Positions 16,367 to 23,643 of a stretch of 64,000 nucleotides of DNA are shown in pieces; positions within the stretch are counted from its first letter, which is position 1; every line of letters starts with the position of its first letter. Under the pieces are notes generated by a model. The model was not told the DNA's origin. It searched no databases and saw only the letters and a program-made list of their open reading frames with translations. Source of the stretch: Oscillospiraceae bacterium (lineage in GTDB: Bacteria > Bacillota > Clostridia > Oscillospirales > Oscillospiraceae); NCBI GenBank assembly GCA_021771635.1, contig JAETOQ010000004.1:1-64000 (forward strand). The letters are read 5' to 3'. The position numbers were made by a program, and so were the translations under genes.

Positions 16367-16480
16367 ATGAACGAGGAACGGCGAAGCGTGCTGCGGGCGG
16401 CCATCGATGCCGGAGAGGGGGCCCTGCGCCATCTGGACAGCGCCATGGTACGGCTGAAGGGAAACTCGACGGAGAAATAG
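16367..16480 (+). CDS. 37-aa hypothetical protein
   Basis: A short frame starting MNEERRSVLRAAIDAGEGAL with a correctly placed GTGGAGG and a strong promoter 26 bases upstream. It ends 17 bases before the next gene. The peptide is charged and probably helical, with no membrane segment or known motif. It could be a genuine small protein or a translational leader for the DUF3795-like gene. Its function cannot be stated. Confidence 0.5.
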   Translation: MNEERRSVLRAAIDAGEGALRHLDSAMVRLKGNSTEK

Positions 16481-16497
16481 GCGGGAAAGGAGTACAT

Positions 16498-17364
16498 ATG
16501 GAGGGATATTGTGGGAAATCCTGTGAGATCTGCACCTGGCGGGAGCGGCTGGGGTGTCCCGGGTGCCAGGAGGGGCCGGGACGGGCCTTTTCCGGCGGCT
16601 GCGGCATCGCCGCCTGCTGCCGGGGCAAGGGCCACGCCACCTGTGCCACCTGCGGCTTTTTGACCGGATGCCCCACCCGGATGAAACGGGAGGATATGCC
16701 TGCCCTGCGGCAGAGCGCCCTGGAGCGGGAGGCGGAGCGGCGGAAGTGGATGGGGGAGAACGCTCCGCTGCTGGGAAAGTGGCTGTGGGTGCTGTTCTGG
16801 CTGTTCATCCCCAGTGAGATCGGGACACTGATGACAAATGATACCATCGCGGGAGCGTTCCCGGCGCTGCTGGTGCCGGGGCAGGTCCTGACGGTGGCTG
16901 TGAGTGCCGCTTATGCACTGGTGCTGTGGAAGCTGGCGCCGGTAGGAAAGCGCTACCGCGCCGCGGCGCTCTGTATGCTGGTGGCCGCGGCCCTCGCAGT
17001 TCTGCCGCTGGCGGGCGTGCGGGAGCAGAGCACGGTATGGTGGCTGGTCTCCCTGCCGGGGATGGCGGTGAGCCTGTATGGGACGTATCAGGAATACCAG
17101 GCCCACGCGGAGGTGCTGGACGGCGTGGATGATGATCTGGCGGCGAAATGGCGGAAGCTGTGGAAGTGGGAGATCGGCCTGCTGGCGGGCTTGTTGGGAT
17201 GCCTGCTGCTGGTGTTGGTCGCCGGGCTGCTGGGCGCGCTGGTGATGATCGCGGTGTCCATCGGCATCCTAGTCGTGGCGGTTTTGAAGCTGGTGTACCT
17301 GTACCGGACAGCCAGATTGTTCAGAGATCATATTCCATCTGAAACGGAGCGGTTAGAGGCATGA
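16498..17364 (+). CDS. Membrane protein with DUF3795-like Cys-rich N-terminus
   Basis: A 288-aa protein. Residues 1-65 form a Cys-rich head (GYCGKSCEICTWRERLGCPG, then CGIAACCRGKG and CATCGF) of the type found in DUF3795 proteins, probably binding a metal. It is followed by roughly six hydrophobic helices in the C-terminal 200 residues. AAAGGAG precedes the ATG. It overlaps the next gene by 4 bases. The fusion of a zinc-finger-like head to an integral membrane domain suggests a membrane sensor or assembly factor, but no function is established. Confidence 0.65.
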   Translation: MEGYCGKSCEICTWRERLGCPGCQEGPGRAFSGGCGIAACCRGKGHATCATCGFLTGCPTRMKREDMPALRQSALEREAERRKWMGENAPLLGKWLWVLFWLFIPSEIGTLMTNDTIAGAFPALLVPGQVLTVAVSAAYALVLWKLAPVGKRYRAAALCMLVAAALAVLPLAGVREQSTVWWLVSLPGMAVSLYGTYQEYQAHAEVLDGVDDDLAAKWRKLWKWEIGLLAGLLGCLLLVLVAGLLGALVMIAVSIGILVVAVLKLVYLYRTARLFRDHIPSETERLEA

Positions 17365-17831
17365 GACTTTACTTCAAACAGCGTTTTTTCTCCTGGTTCG
17401 ACAGCTATGATATCTACGACGAGGATGGGAACACGGTCTACACCGTGGAGGGGAAGCTCTCCTGGGGCCACTGTCTCCATATCCTGGACGCCGGGGGGAA
17501 CCACATCGGCACGGTCCAGGAGCGGGTATTCACGTTTCTTCCCAAGTTCGAACTGTACGAGTACGGGACGTACATCGGCTGTATCCAAAAGGCGTTCACC
17601 TTTTTCACGCCCCGGTTTGACATTGACTGCAACGGCTGGCAGGTCCAGGGCAGCTTCATGGAGTGGGACTACACGGTGACGGAGCCCTGCGGCGCCCTGG
17701 TCGCCACCATCACCAAAGAGCTGTTCAACTGGACGGACACCTATGTCATCGACGTGGCGGACCCCGGAAACGCCCTGCGGGCACTGATGCTGGTGCTGGC
17801 CATTGACGCCGAAAAATGCTCGAGGAATTAA
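17361..17831 (+). CDS. LURP-one-related (LOR/YxjI-type) protein
   Basis: A 156-aa protein with the tubby-like LOR fold pattern: repeated strands of the kind YDIYDEDGNTVYTVEGKL, ILDAGGNHIGTVQERV and YEYGTYIGCIQKAFTFF. Bacterial members (YxjI-like) are soluble 12-stranded barrels of unknown function; the distant eukaryotic relatives are phospholipid scramblases. It overlaps the membrane gene upstream (ATGA), so the two products probably act together at the membrane. The last residues (AEKCSRN) give no further clue. Confidence 0.78.
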   Translation: MRLYFKQRFFSWFDSYDIYDEDGNTVYTVEGKLSWGHCLHILDAGGNHIGTVQERVFTFLPKFELYEYGTYIGCIQKAFTFFTPRFDIDCNGWQVQGSFMEWDYTVTEPCGALVATITKELFNWTDTYVIDVADPGNALRALMLVLAIDAEKCSRN

Positions 17832-17865
17832 ATAGTCCCTGATATGGGAGGCCTCATTGTTGGAA

Positions 17866-17910
17866 GGAAAAAGATACCCCGCCGTGCAGCTTTTCAGCTG
17901 CGCGGCGGGG
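17866..17910 (-). terminator. Terminator of the hidden 54-aa gene
   Basis: On the minus strand CCCCGCCG pairs with CGGCGGGG around an inner AGCTGC stem, followed by TATCTTTTTCC. Confidence 0.8.
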
Positions 17911-17916
17911 ATCGTG

Positions 17917-18081
17917 TTAGCTGTCTGCTTGAAAGTGATCGGAGAGGACAGCCTCTTCAGCAGCCTTCTGGGCCTCAATCAGAATATTTGCCGCCACACC
18001 GATGTTTTGCTGTTCCAGTGCTTGGCGTGCCTGCTCGGTGGCACGGAATAGGTAAAAATAAAGTTCACGATAAGTCGTCAT
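17917..18081 (-). CDS. 54-aa hypothetical helical protein
   Basis: A small gene on the minus strand with TTAGGAGAG just before its ATG and its own terminator seven bases after the stop. The product starts MTTYRELYFYLFRATEQARQ and continues ALEQQNIGVAANILIEAQKA: an amphipathic helix, with a C-terminus resembling part of a coiled-coil or helical hairpin. It is divergent from the XRE regulator at 18160 across a 78-base gap that holds a palindrome. No family is recognised. The pairing suggests it is the regulator's target. Confidence 0.72.
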   Translation of the reverse strand: MTTYRELYFYLFRATEQARQALEQQNIGVAANILIEAQKAAEEAVLSDHFQADS

Positions 18082-18113
18082 GAGCATTCTCTCCTAAAAA
18101 TACCAAATCGGGA

Positions 18114-18126
18114 TATATTCAATATA
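18114..18126. promoter_or_regulatory. Candidate operator between divergent genes
   Basis: TATATT-C-AATATA is a perfect 13-bp palindrome in the 78-base gap between the 54-aa gene and the XRE regulator gene. It would overlap promoters in either direction and is a plausible XRE binding site. Confidence 0.5.
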
Positions 18127-18159
18127 CCATACTGGCATAATAATGTCAAGGTGATGCTT

Positions 18160-18357
18160 TTGAGACTGAAAGAATTACGCTTGGCACGCAGAATGACACA
18201 GCAGCGATTGGCGATGGAATTGTCTATGAGCCAGAATACGGTCAGTCGTTATGAAAATGGGGAGCGGGAGCCGGGACTGGCAGAATTGATTCGAATTGCG
18301 GACTATTTTGAAGTTTCTGTGGATTATTTGCTGGAGCGGACAGATCAACCGCGATAG
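18160..18357 (+). CDS. XRE family HTH regulator (short)
   Basis: A protein of about 65 aa that is little more than one Cro/C1-type helix-turn-helix: RLKELRLARRMTQQRLAMEL, then SQNTVSRYENGEREPGLAEL. I prefer a TTG start at 18160, because AAGGTGAT at 18148-18155 is then well spaced and the protein begins MRLKELR as its relatives do. GTG 18151 and ATG 18154 are alternatives too close to that site. Weak start and divergent partner suggest tight autoregulation through the palindrome at 18114-18126. Such short regulators occur in mobile islands and in toxin-antitoxin-like pairs. Confidence 0.8.
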   Translation: MRLKELRLARRMTQQRLAMELSMSQNTVSRYENGEREPGLAELIRIADYFEVSVDYLLERTDQPR

Positions 18358-18365
18358 GTGAATAA

Positions 18366-18409
18366 AAGCACCATTGGATTGTTTGCGGCTCCAATGGCGC
18401 TTTTTATTT
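18366..18409. terminator. Terminator shared by the XRE gene and trmD
   Basis: CCATTGGA pairs with TCCAATGG, extended by AGC/GCT, with A-rich and T-rich flanks. It sits directly between the convergent stop codons. Confidence 0.75.
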
Positions 18410-19192
18410 TTATGGCGTTTCCGGTTCACTGTCGGCGTCCTCGGCGGCCAGCTCGTCCCTGGCCTGCTGGAGGACCTTTTTTTCGGACTTGGTAGTCAGT
18501 TGGGATTCATCGAATTTGGCGAACATGTCCGGGCGGCGGCGCATGGTGCGCTTGTAGCTCTCCTTTTTCCGCCAGTCCGCCACCTTGCCGTGGTCGCCGG
18601 AGAGCAGGATCTCCGGCACCTGCCGGCCGTGCCACTCGGCGGGGCGGGAGTACTGGGGGTACTCCAACAGGCCGTTCCAGTGGGATTCCTCCTCAAAGCA
18701 CTCGGCGTCCGGCAGGACGCCGGGGACCATGCGGCACACGGCGTCCGCCACCGCCATGGCGGGGATCTCGCCGCCGGTGAGGACGAAATCACCCATACTG
18801 ATCTCCTCGTCCACGCACTCGTCGATGAACCGCTGGTCGATGCCCTCGTAGTGGCCGCAGACCAGAATCAGGTGGTCATACTGCTCCTTCAGCTCCCGGG
18901 CCACCGCCTGGGTGAAGGTGCGGCCGCAGGGGGACATAAAGATGGTCCTGCCGGGGCCGTAGGTCTCCACGATATGGGCCCAGCAGCGGTAGAGGGGGTC
19001 CGCCTGCATGACGGCGCCCCGGCCGCCGCCGTAGGGATAGTCGTCCACCTGCATCTGCTTGTTGGTGGTGTATTCCCGGATCTGGTGGGTGCGGATGGCA
19101 ATATGGCCCCGCTCCTGGGCACGGCCCAGGATGCTGACGTTCAGCATGGCGTCCACGGAGTCGGGGAAGAGGGTCATGATGTCAATGTTCAT
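18410..19192 (-). CDS. trmD: tRNA (guanine-N1-)-methyltransferase
   Basis: A 260-aa SPOUT-class methyltransferase that makes m1G37 in tRNAs to prevent frameshifting. The family start MNIDIMTLFPDSV, the segment YPYGGGRGAVMQADP, the trefoil-knot SAM site LVCGHYEGIDQRF and GDFVLTGGEIPAM are all present. The C-terminal tail is longer and more acidic than in the core enzyme. It overlaps rimM by 11 bases, so the two are cotranslated, as in most bacteria. It is the last gene of the broken ffh-trmD cluster. Confidence 0.96.
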   Translation of the reverse strand: MNIDIMTLFPDSVDAMLNVSILGRAQERGHIAIRTHQIREYTTNKQMQVDDYPYGGGRGAVMQADPLYRCWAHIVETYGPGRTIFMSPCGRTFTQAVARELKEQYDHLILVCGHYEGIDQRFIDECVDEEISMGDFVLTGGEIPAMAVADAVCRMVPGVLPDAECFEEESHWNGLLEYPQYSRPAEWHGRQVPEILLSGDHGKVADWRKKESYKRTMRRRPDMFAKFDESQLTTKSEKKVLQQARDELAAEDADSEPETP

Positions 19193-19688
19193 CCGTCGCC
19201 ATCCCCTCCCAGACGTGGACCTCCATGCGGTTGAGGCTCAGGTCCACGGATTTGATGAACGCGTCCTTCACGGCGGGGATCAGGTATTCCCGGGCGCCCC
19301 GGACAGTATAGACCTTGTGGGCGGGATAGGAGTCCACCTGGACGATCTCACCCAGGCAGGCGCCGGTGGCGGCATCGTAGACCTCCACGCCCAGCAGCTC
19401 ATCATCAAAATATTCACCCTCGGGCAGATGGGCGTCCTCCCGGCGGATATACAGGTCCTTGTCCTTATAGGTCAGGGCGGTGTTCATATCGTCCACGCCG
19501 GGGAGCTTCATCAGCACCAGGCTCTTGTGGACGTGGTTGGCGGTGGGGGTGACGGGCCTGCCGTCGATATAAAAGGTCTTGAAGCGGGTCAAAAAGCCGG
19601 GATCACCGTCCCGGGGCTGGACACGGACCTCGCCCTTGATGCCGTGGGCATTGACGATGCGGCCGACCTTGATGGTTTCCAGTTTCAT
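19182..19688 (-). CDS. rimM: Ribosome maturation factor RimM
   Basis: A 168-aa 16S rRNA processing factor that assists 30S head assembly. An N-terminal RimM barrel (KVGRIVNAHGIKGEVRVQPR) and a C-terminal PRC-barrel (LLGVEVYDAATGACLGEI through YLIPAVKDAFIKSVDL) are clear. The start at 19688 (MKLETIKVG) matches the family; the frame extends 150 bases upstream into the repeat region without support. It has its own promoter 30-60 bases upstream, which is needed because the canonical upstream genes are now about 1.9 kb away behind an insertion. Confidence 0.95.
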   Translation of the reverse strand: MKLETIKVGRIVNAHGIKGEVRVQPRDGDPGFLTRFKTFYIDGRPVTPTANHVHKSLVLMKLPGVDDMNTALTYKDKDLYIRREDAHLPEGEYFDDELLGVEVYDAATGACLGEIVQVDSYPAHKVYTVRGAREYLIPAVKDAFIKSVDLSLNRMEVHVWEGMATDEH

Positions 19689-19718
19689 GGAATTGGCTCC
19701 TTTTGTGTTGATACGATT

Positions 19719-19747
19719 AGTATAGCTTGTTTTTTGCCAGGTGGCAA
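19719..19747 (-). promoter_or_regulatory. Promoter of rimM-trmD
   Basis: On the minus strand, TTGCCA (19747-19742) and TATACT (19724-19719) have a 17-base spacer. The -35 lies about 14 bases from the edge of the inverted-repeat element, so rimM-trmD no longer depends on read-through from ffh. Confidence 0.65.
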
Positions 19748-19760
19748 GGGGGGAGGGGGG

Positions 19761-20421
19761 ATGTCCGGCTTTGCCGGACGGGAATGCCCCCCCATTTTCT
19801 TTGTTTGCGACAAAGAAAACGGGCCGTGCACGGTCCAAAAGAAAAACGCTTTTGGGGGTCCAACTTTGTCCACTTGGGACAAAGTTGGACGGGAGTTGGT
19901 GGTTAGATGTGCCACTAAGTCCGGAATCCTTCTGCCGGGGGCGCTATACCGGGTACGAGGGTAGAACTGCGACGCCGCATTTAGGCGTGGGTGCATGGGC
20001 GGGGCGGTCGATGAAAGGCTTTTACCTCTGGCCCCGTGTGTTCCGCTTCGCTACACACTACCTCGTCCCACATCGAAGAACAGGCCCTCAAATACGCTAC
20101 ACTGCCTCAATTGCCCAGACAGCGCTAAGCGAAGCGGGGAGCGCGGAAAGAGACGCTGGTCAAGTCCAGTCTTTGCCCGTCCTCGCAATTCCGATTCGCG
20201 TGGCTGAAAGTCCAAAGATTCAGCAAGACCGGGCCCGCGCCCAACGCTTCATCTAGCCTCGACCGCCAAGGTCTCTTGCTGGGCCCCCCGTATTTTAAGC
20301 AAATAAGGCGTGAAGCGCCGTTTTGCGCTCAAGCGCCTTCTCTTTGGACCGTGCACGGCCCGTTTCTCTTTGGCATGACAAAGAGAAATGGGGGGTGCAT
20401 TCCCGTGCCGCAAAGCGGCAC
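19761..20421. repeat. 661-bp element with long imperfect inverted-repeat ends
   Basis: The first 76 bases (19761-19836) and the last 76 (20346-20421) are imperfect inverted copies, sharing an exact GGACCGTGCACGGCCCG block (complement on the left) and ordered hairpins around CTTTG/CAAAG cores. Just inside the left arm, GTCCAACTTTGTCC pairs perfectly with GGACAAAGTTGGAC (about 19857-19890). The core has several smaller stem-loops and no frame with a ribosome site. It could be a non-autonomous mobile element or a large structured RNA. I do not recognise it as any named class. Confidence 0.6.
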
Positions 20422-20443
20422 ACCCCCGTCCTGTCCGAGAACG

Positions 20444-20471
20444 AAAAAATCCCGGCCAAGCGGCCGGGAAT
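20444..20471 (-). terminator. Terminator of the 101-aa XRE gene
   Basis: On the minus strand ATTCCCGGCCG pairs with CGGCCGGGAT (short TT loop) and runs into TTTTTTC, seven bases after the stop. Confidence 0.85.
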
Positions 20472-20478
20472 GATAAGA

Positions 20479-20784
20479 TTATATATTTTTTAACAAATCT
20501 GCAATGATTTGCTGTTGTTTTGGGGAGAGTGCAGACCAATTGTCCAACATTTCCTGTTGCTGTGATGTTAACGAAATAGGCTCATCACCTTCGGCAAAGA
20601 ATTGGGATAAAGTGATGCCCAGTCCTTTGCATAACTTATCTAAAGTCTGAATGGTGGGAGTCTGTTTTTTGGCATACCAAGTCGAAATCGTTGATTGAGG
20701 TATTCCCGTGTTTTTAGCAAGTTCATATTCGGACCAACCGCGTTTTTGGCGAAGCCGATCGATCTCTATTAAGATGTTTTTCAT
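20479..20784 (-). CDS. XRE family HTH regulator (101 aa)
   Basis: Residues 8-65 form a Cro/C1 helix-turn-helix (RLRQKRGWSEYELAKNTGIP, then STISTWYAKKQTPTIQTLDK). The C-terminal 35 residues (SLTSQQQEMLDNWSALSPKQ) are the linker and helical tail common to clostridial regulators of this kind. The local sequence is more AT-rich than the surrounding ffh cluster. It is divergent from the 221-aa unknown gene across a gap with paired TTATAACG sites. It belongs to the block inserted between khpA and rimM and probably controls that block. Confidence 0.85.
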   Translation of the reverse strand: MKNILIEIDRLRQKRGWSEYELAKNTGIPQSTISTWYAKKQTPTIQTLDKLCKGLGITLSQFFAEGDEPISLTSQQQEMLDNWSALSPKQQQIIADLLKNI

Positions 20785-20805
20785 ATGAACCCCCTTATTA
20801 CTTCT

Positions 20806-20877
20806 TTATAACGTATATTATAGTTCGGAAAAACGTTGATTATTAGTCATTTAAATCGTATAATTATATCGTTATAA
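20806..20877. promoter_or_regulatory. Divergent control region with paired TTATAACG sites
   Basis: TTATAACG at 20806-20813 and its complement CGTTATAA at 20870-20877 bracket an AT-rich segment. Inside it is a plus-strand promoter TTGATT (20836-20841), 17 bases, TATAAT (20859-20864). A minus-strand TATAAT lies at 20822-20817. The inverted pair is a likely binding site for the XRE protein. Confidence 0.55.
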
Positions 20878-20900
20878 ATAATCACTGGGGGGAAATAAAA

Positions 20901-21566
20901 ATGAACTTCAGCAAAGAGGTCCATCAAATCAAAACGGATCTGTACACCGATACACGTTTAAAAAGTCTCTTTTACGGCTACCTTCTGGACGAAAAGGCGT
21001 CAAAACGGAATCCTTGGGAGGAACTCTACACGGAGGGAGAGACCGCTCTGCCAAAACTACTGACTGACGCGCAGCAGAAAAAGCTGTTCGACATCGAGGG
21101 CGGCTACAAACACTGTCTGCAATGTGCCTTTTCGTTCTCCTTCCCACGGGGCCTCTGCGCCGCCTTTCAGCAGTATTTCACCGACGACACCGGGGAAAAT
21201 GCCTTTCAGGACTGGATAGAGAAGCGTCTGCCGGAAGAGCCGGTGGCAAAGTTCCACGGCGGGCTTCTGAATTATCGGAATCGATGCGCGGGATACCTCT
21301 CCAAGCTGGAAGAAGAGGTGGACGAGGCGGCGAAGAAATACATCCGCGGCATCGAACGCGTATGGAACGACCGGATCAACGGCGTGCTGCGGTACGGCTT
21401 CTATCTGGGCTACCGCTGCGGGCTGTCCGCCATCACGATGGATCTATCCCTCCAAGAGGCGGAGGATCTGGAGAAAAAGATCCTGCTGACGGAGTTTGGC
21501 TTGAAGATCACAAGCACCCATTGGACAAAGGAAGCGCTGGATCAGACAAACCCCTACTACTTTTGA
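20901..21566 (+). CDS. 221-aa protein of unknown function in the inserted block
   Basis: A soluble, helix-rich protein beginning MNFSKEVHQIKTDLYTDTRL. I see no catalytic or membrane motif. The centre contains aromatic and Cys residues (YKHCLQCAFSFSFPRGLCAA), the middle a charged helix (KLEEEVDEAAKKYIRG), and the end TKEALDQTNPYYF. GGGG precedes the ATG by about 8 bases, with a good promoter upstream. It is oriented against the surrounding ribosomal genes and paired divergently with an XRE regulator. This suggests a regulator-plus-effector cargo, but the effector activity is unknown. Confidence 0.65.
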   Translation: MNFSKEVHQIKTDLYTDTRLKSLFYGYLLDEKASKRNPWEELYTEGETALPKLLTDAQQKKLFDIEGGYKHCLQCAFSFSFPRGLCAAFQQYFTDDTGENAFQDWIEKRLPEEPVAKFHGGLLNYRNRCAGYLSKLEEEVDEAAKKYIRGIERVWNDRINGVLRYGFYLGYRCGLSAITMDLSLQEAEDLEKKILLTEFGLKITSTHWTKEALDQTNPYYF

Positions 21567-21574
21567 AAACCGAT

Positions 21575-21606
21575 AAAAAGCCCCCGGCCACCGGCCGGGG
21601 ACTTTT
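21575..21606. terminator. Bidirectional terminator at the khpA/insertion junction
   Basis: CCCCCGGCC pairs with GGCCGGGG across one base, with A-run on the left and CTTTT on the right. It closes khpA on the minus strand and the unknown 221-aa gene on the plus strand. Confidence 0.85.
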
Positions 21607-21607
21607 C

Positions 21608-21838
21608 TCAGTCTACGATATCAACGGAAACCTTGACTCCGGTGCGCTGCGCATAGGAGCGGACGACCGTCCGGATCTCCTTTGCGATGCGGCCCTGACG
21701 GCCAATGACCTTGCCCATGTCGTCGGGGGCGACGCGCAGCTCCAACGTCAGCTCCTGATCGCCCTGGATCTCGGTTACAGAGACCGCGTCAGGATCATCC
21801 ACAAGGTTTCTGGCGATATAGAGCAGCAAGTCCTTCAT
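21608..21838 (-). CDS. khpA: KH-domain RNA-binding protein KhpA
   Basis: A 76-aa single KH domain (formerly YlqC). The GxxG RNA-binding loop is in MGKVIGRQGRIAKEIRTVVR. It binds structured RNA, often with the partner KhpB, and affects cell elongation and small-RNA biology in Firmicutes. It follows rpsP by 15 bases in the conserved ylxM-ffh-rpsP-khpA order. Normally rimM comes next; here it is displaced. Confidence 0.93.
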   Translation of the reverse strand: MKDLLLYIARNLVDDPDAVSVTEIQGDQELTLELRVAPDDMGKVIGRQGRIAKEIRTVVRSYAQRTGVKVSVDIVD

Positions 21839-21853
21839 CTGAACTCCTCCGGA

Positions 21854-22093
21854 TCAGAGGACTTCCACTTTTTTCAGCAGAGCTCTGACGGTGTCGGTGG
21901 GCTGAGCGCCGGACTTGATCCAAGCCTGAGCGCGGTCTGTGTCGATCTTGATCTCAGCGGGGGAGACGCAGGGGTTGTAAGTGCCGATCTCCTCGATGAA
22001 ACGGCCATCCCGGGGGAAACGGGAGTCGGCGACAACAACGCGGTAGAAGGGAGCCTTCTTGGCGCCCATGCGGCGCAGTCTGATCTTAACCAT
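21854..22093 (-). CDS. rpsP: 30S ribosomal protein S16
   Basis: A 79-aa ribosomal protein with the family start [19 protein letters not shown] and [20 protein letters not shown]. The ATG at 22093 is the standard start, with GGAGG-like TTGGAGGT upstream; nine extra residues in the same frame are not part of the family. It belongs to the ffh cluster. Confidence 0.97.
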   Translation of the reverse strand: MVKIRLRRMGAKKAPFYRVVVADSRFPRDGRFIEEIGTYNPCVSPAEIKIDTDRAQAWIKSGAQPTDTVRALLKKVEVL

Positions 22094-22278
22094 GATTTGT
22101 ACCTCCAAAAATGTTATCAAAATAATTCTATCTATAAATGCTTGAGCACTTATATACCTTGGTGAATTGATAATAGATCATTGACAATGAATGGGAGAAC
22201 AGGGAGGCCGCCTTCGGCGGCGATTTAAAAGCATTTGCCGCAGGCAAATTCCTCCATCATCAATTGTCAATTATCCCG

Positions 22279-23640
22279 TTATTTGAAGCGTTTCTTGCGG
22301 CCAAAGCCGTGCATCCTGCCGCCCATGCCCATCATACCGGGCATCCGGCCCTTGGAAAACTGCTTGGTCAGCTGCTGCATCATCTCGAACTGCTTCAGCA
22401 GGCGGTTGACATCCACCACCTGCAGGCCGCAGCCCGCGGCGATGCGCTTTTTGCGGCTGGCGTTCAGGATCTGGGGATTTTCCCGTTCCAGCGGCGTCAT
22501 GGAGAGGATGATGGCCTCCGTATGGGCCATGACCTTCTCATCAATGGTGGCGCCCTGGAGCTGTTTGCCCAGATTGCCCGGCATCATGCCCGCCAGCTGG
22601 CTCAGATCGCCCATGCCCCGCAGCTGCTGGAGCTGGTCATAGTAATCCTGAAGGGTGAAGCGGTTTTTCTTCAGCTTCTCTTCCAGCTTGGCGGCCTGCT
22701 TTTCATCGTAGTTGGCCTGGGCCTTTTCGATGAAGGAGAGCATGTCGCCCATGCCGAGGATGCGGGAGGCCATGCGGTCGGGGTGGAACGGCTCGATCAT
22801 GTCCAGCTTCTCGCCGGTGCCCACGAATTTGATGGGCTTGCCGGTGGAGGCCCGAATGGAGAGAGCCGCGCCGCCGCGGGCGTCACCGTCCAGCTTGGTG
22901 AGGATGACGCCGTCGATGCCCAGTGCCTCGTCAAAGGCGGAGGCGGCGTTCACCGCGTCCTGGCCGGTCATGGCGTCCACGACTAACAAGATCTCGTTGG
23001 GATGGACCGCGGCTTTCATCCGCTTCAGCTCGTCCATCAGTGTTTCGTCCACATGGAGACGGCCGGCGGTATCCAGGAACACCATGTCATTTCCGTAGTC
23101 CCTGGCGTGACGAATGGCGGCTTCCGCGATCTTCACGGGGTCTCCCTGGCCCTGTTCAAAAACAGGCAGTTCCATCTGGGAGCCTACCACCTTCAGCTGC
23201 TCGATGGCGGCGGGGCGGTACACGTCGCAGGCGGCCAGCAGGGGACGCTTGGTGTACTGCCGGCGCATCAGGCCCGCCAGCTTGGCGGTGGTCGTGGTTT
23301 TGCCGGCGCCCTGAAGGCCCACCATCATGACCACCGTGGGGCCGTTGTTGGCCATGGCCAGCTTGGCGTTGGCGCCGCCCATCAGGTTCGTCAGTTCCTC
23401 GTTGACGATCTTGATGACCTGCTGGGCGGGAGTCAGGCTGTCCAGCACGTCGCTGCCGATGGCCCGCTCCGTGACGGTGGCCACGAAGTCCTTGACCACC
23501 TTGTAGCTCACGTCGGCCTCCAGCAGGGCCAGGCGGACCTCCCGCATGGCCTCCCGGACATCGTTCTCCGTCAGGCGGCCCTTGCCCCGCAGGCGTTTGA
23601 ACGTCGCATTCAGTTTTTCAGAGAGTCCTTCAAATGCCAT
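22279..23640 (-). CDS. ffh: Signal recognition particle protein
   Basis: A 453-aa SRP54. N and G domains span about residues 1-295, with G1 VGLQGAGKTTTTAKLA, DTAGRLHVDE and TKLDGDARGG. The C-terminal Met-rich M domain (MPGMMGMGGRMHGFG at the end) binds signal peptides and SRP RNA. It delivers nascent membrane proteins to FtsY. It sits 3 bases after ylxM. The 185-base gap to rpsP contains only short hairpins (GGCCGCCTTCGGCGG) and AATTGACAATTGA-type repeats. Confidence 0.97.
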   Translation of the reverse strand: MAFEGLSEKLNATFKRLRGKGRLTENDVREAMREVRLALLEADVSYKVVKDFVATVTERAIGSDVLDSLTPAQQVIKIVNEELTNLMGGANAKLAMANNGPTVVMMVGLQGAGKTTTTAKLAGLMRRQYTKRPLLAACDVYRPAAIEQLKVVGSQMELPVFEQGQGDPVKIAEAAIRHARDYGNDMVFLDTAGRLHVDETLMDELKRMKAAVHPNEILLVVDAMTGQDAVNAASAFDEALGIDGVILTKLDGDARGGAALSIRASTGKPIKFVGTGEKLDMIEPFHPDRMASRILGMGDMLSFIEKAQANYDEKQAAKLEEKLKKNRFTLQDYYDQLQQLRGMGDLSQLAGMMPGNLGKQLQGATIDEKVMAHTEAIILSMTPLERENPQILNASRKKRIAAGCGLQVVDVNRLLKQFEMMQQLTKQFSKGRMPGMMGMGGRMHGFGRKKRFK

Positions 23641-23643
23641 GAT

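Noticed and set aside
16268-16480. Toxin-antitoxin function for the 37-aa peptide
   Set aside because: It is followed by a membrane protein with no toxin motif, and its promoter simply drives the operon.
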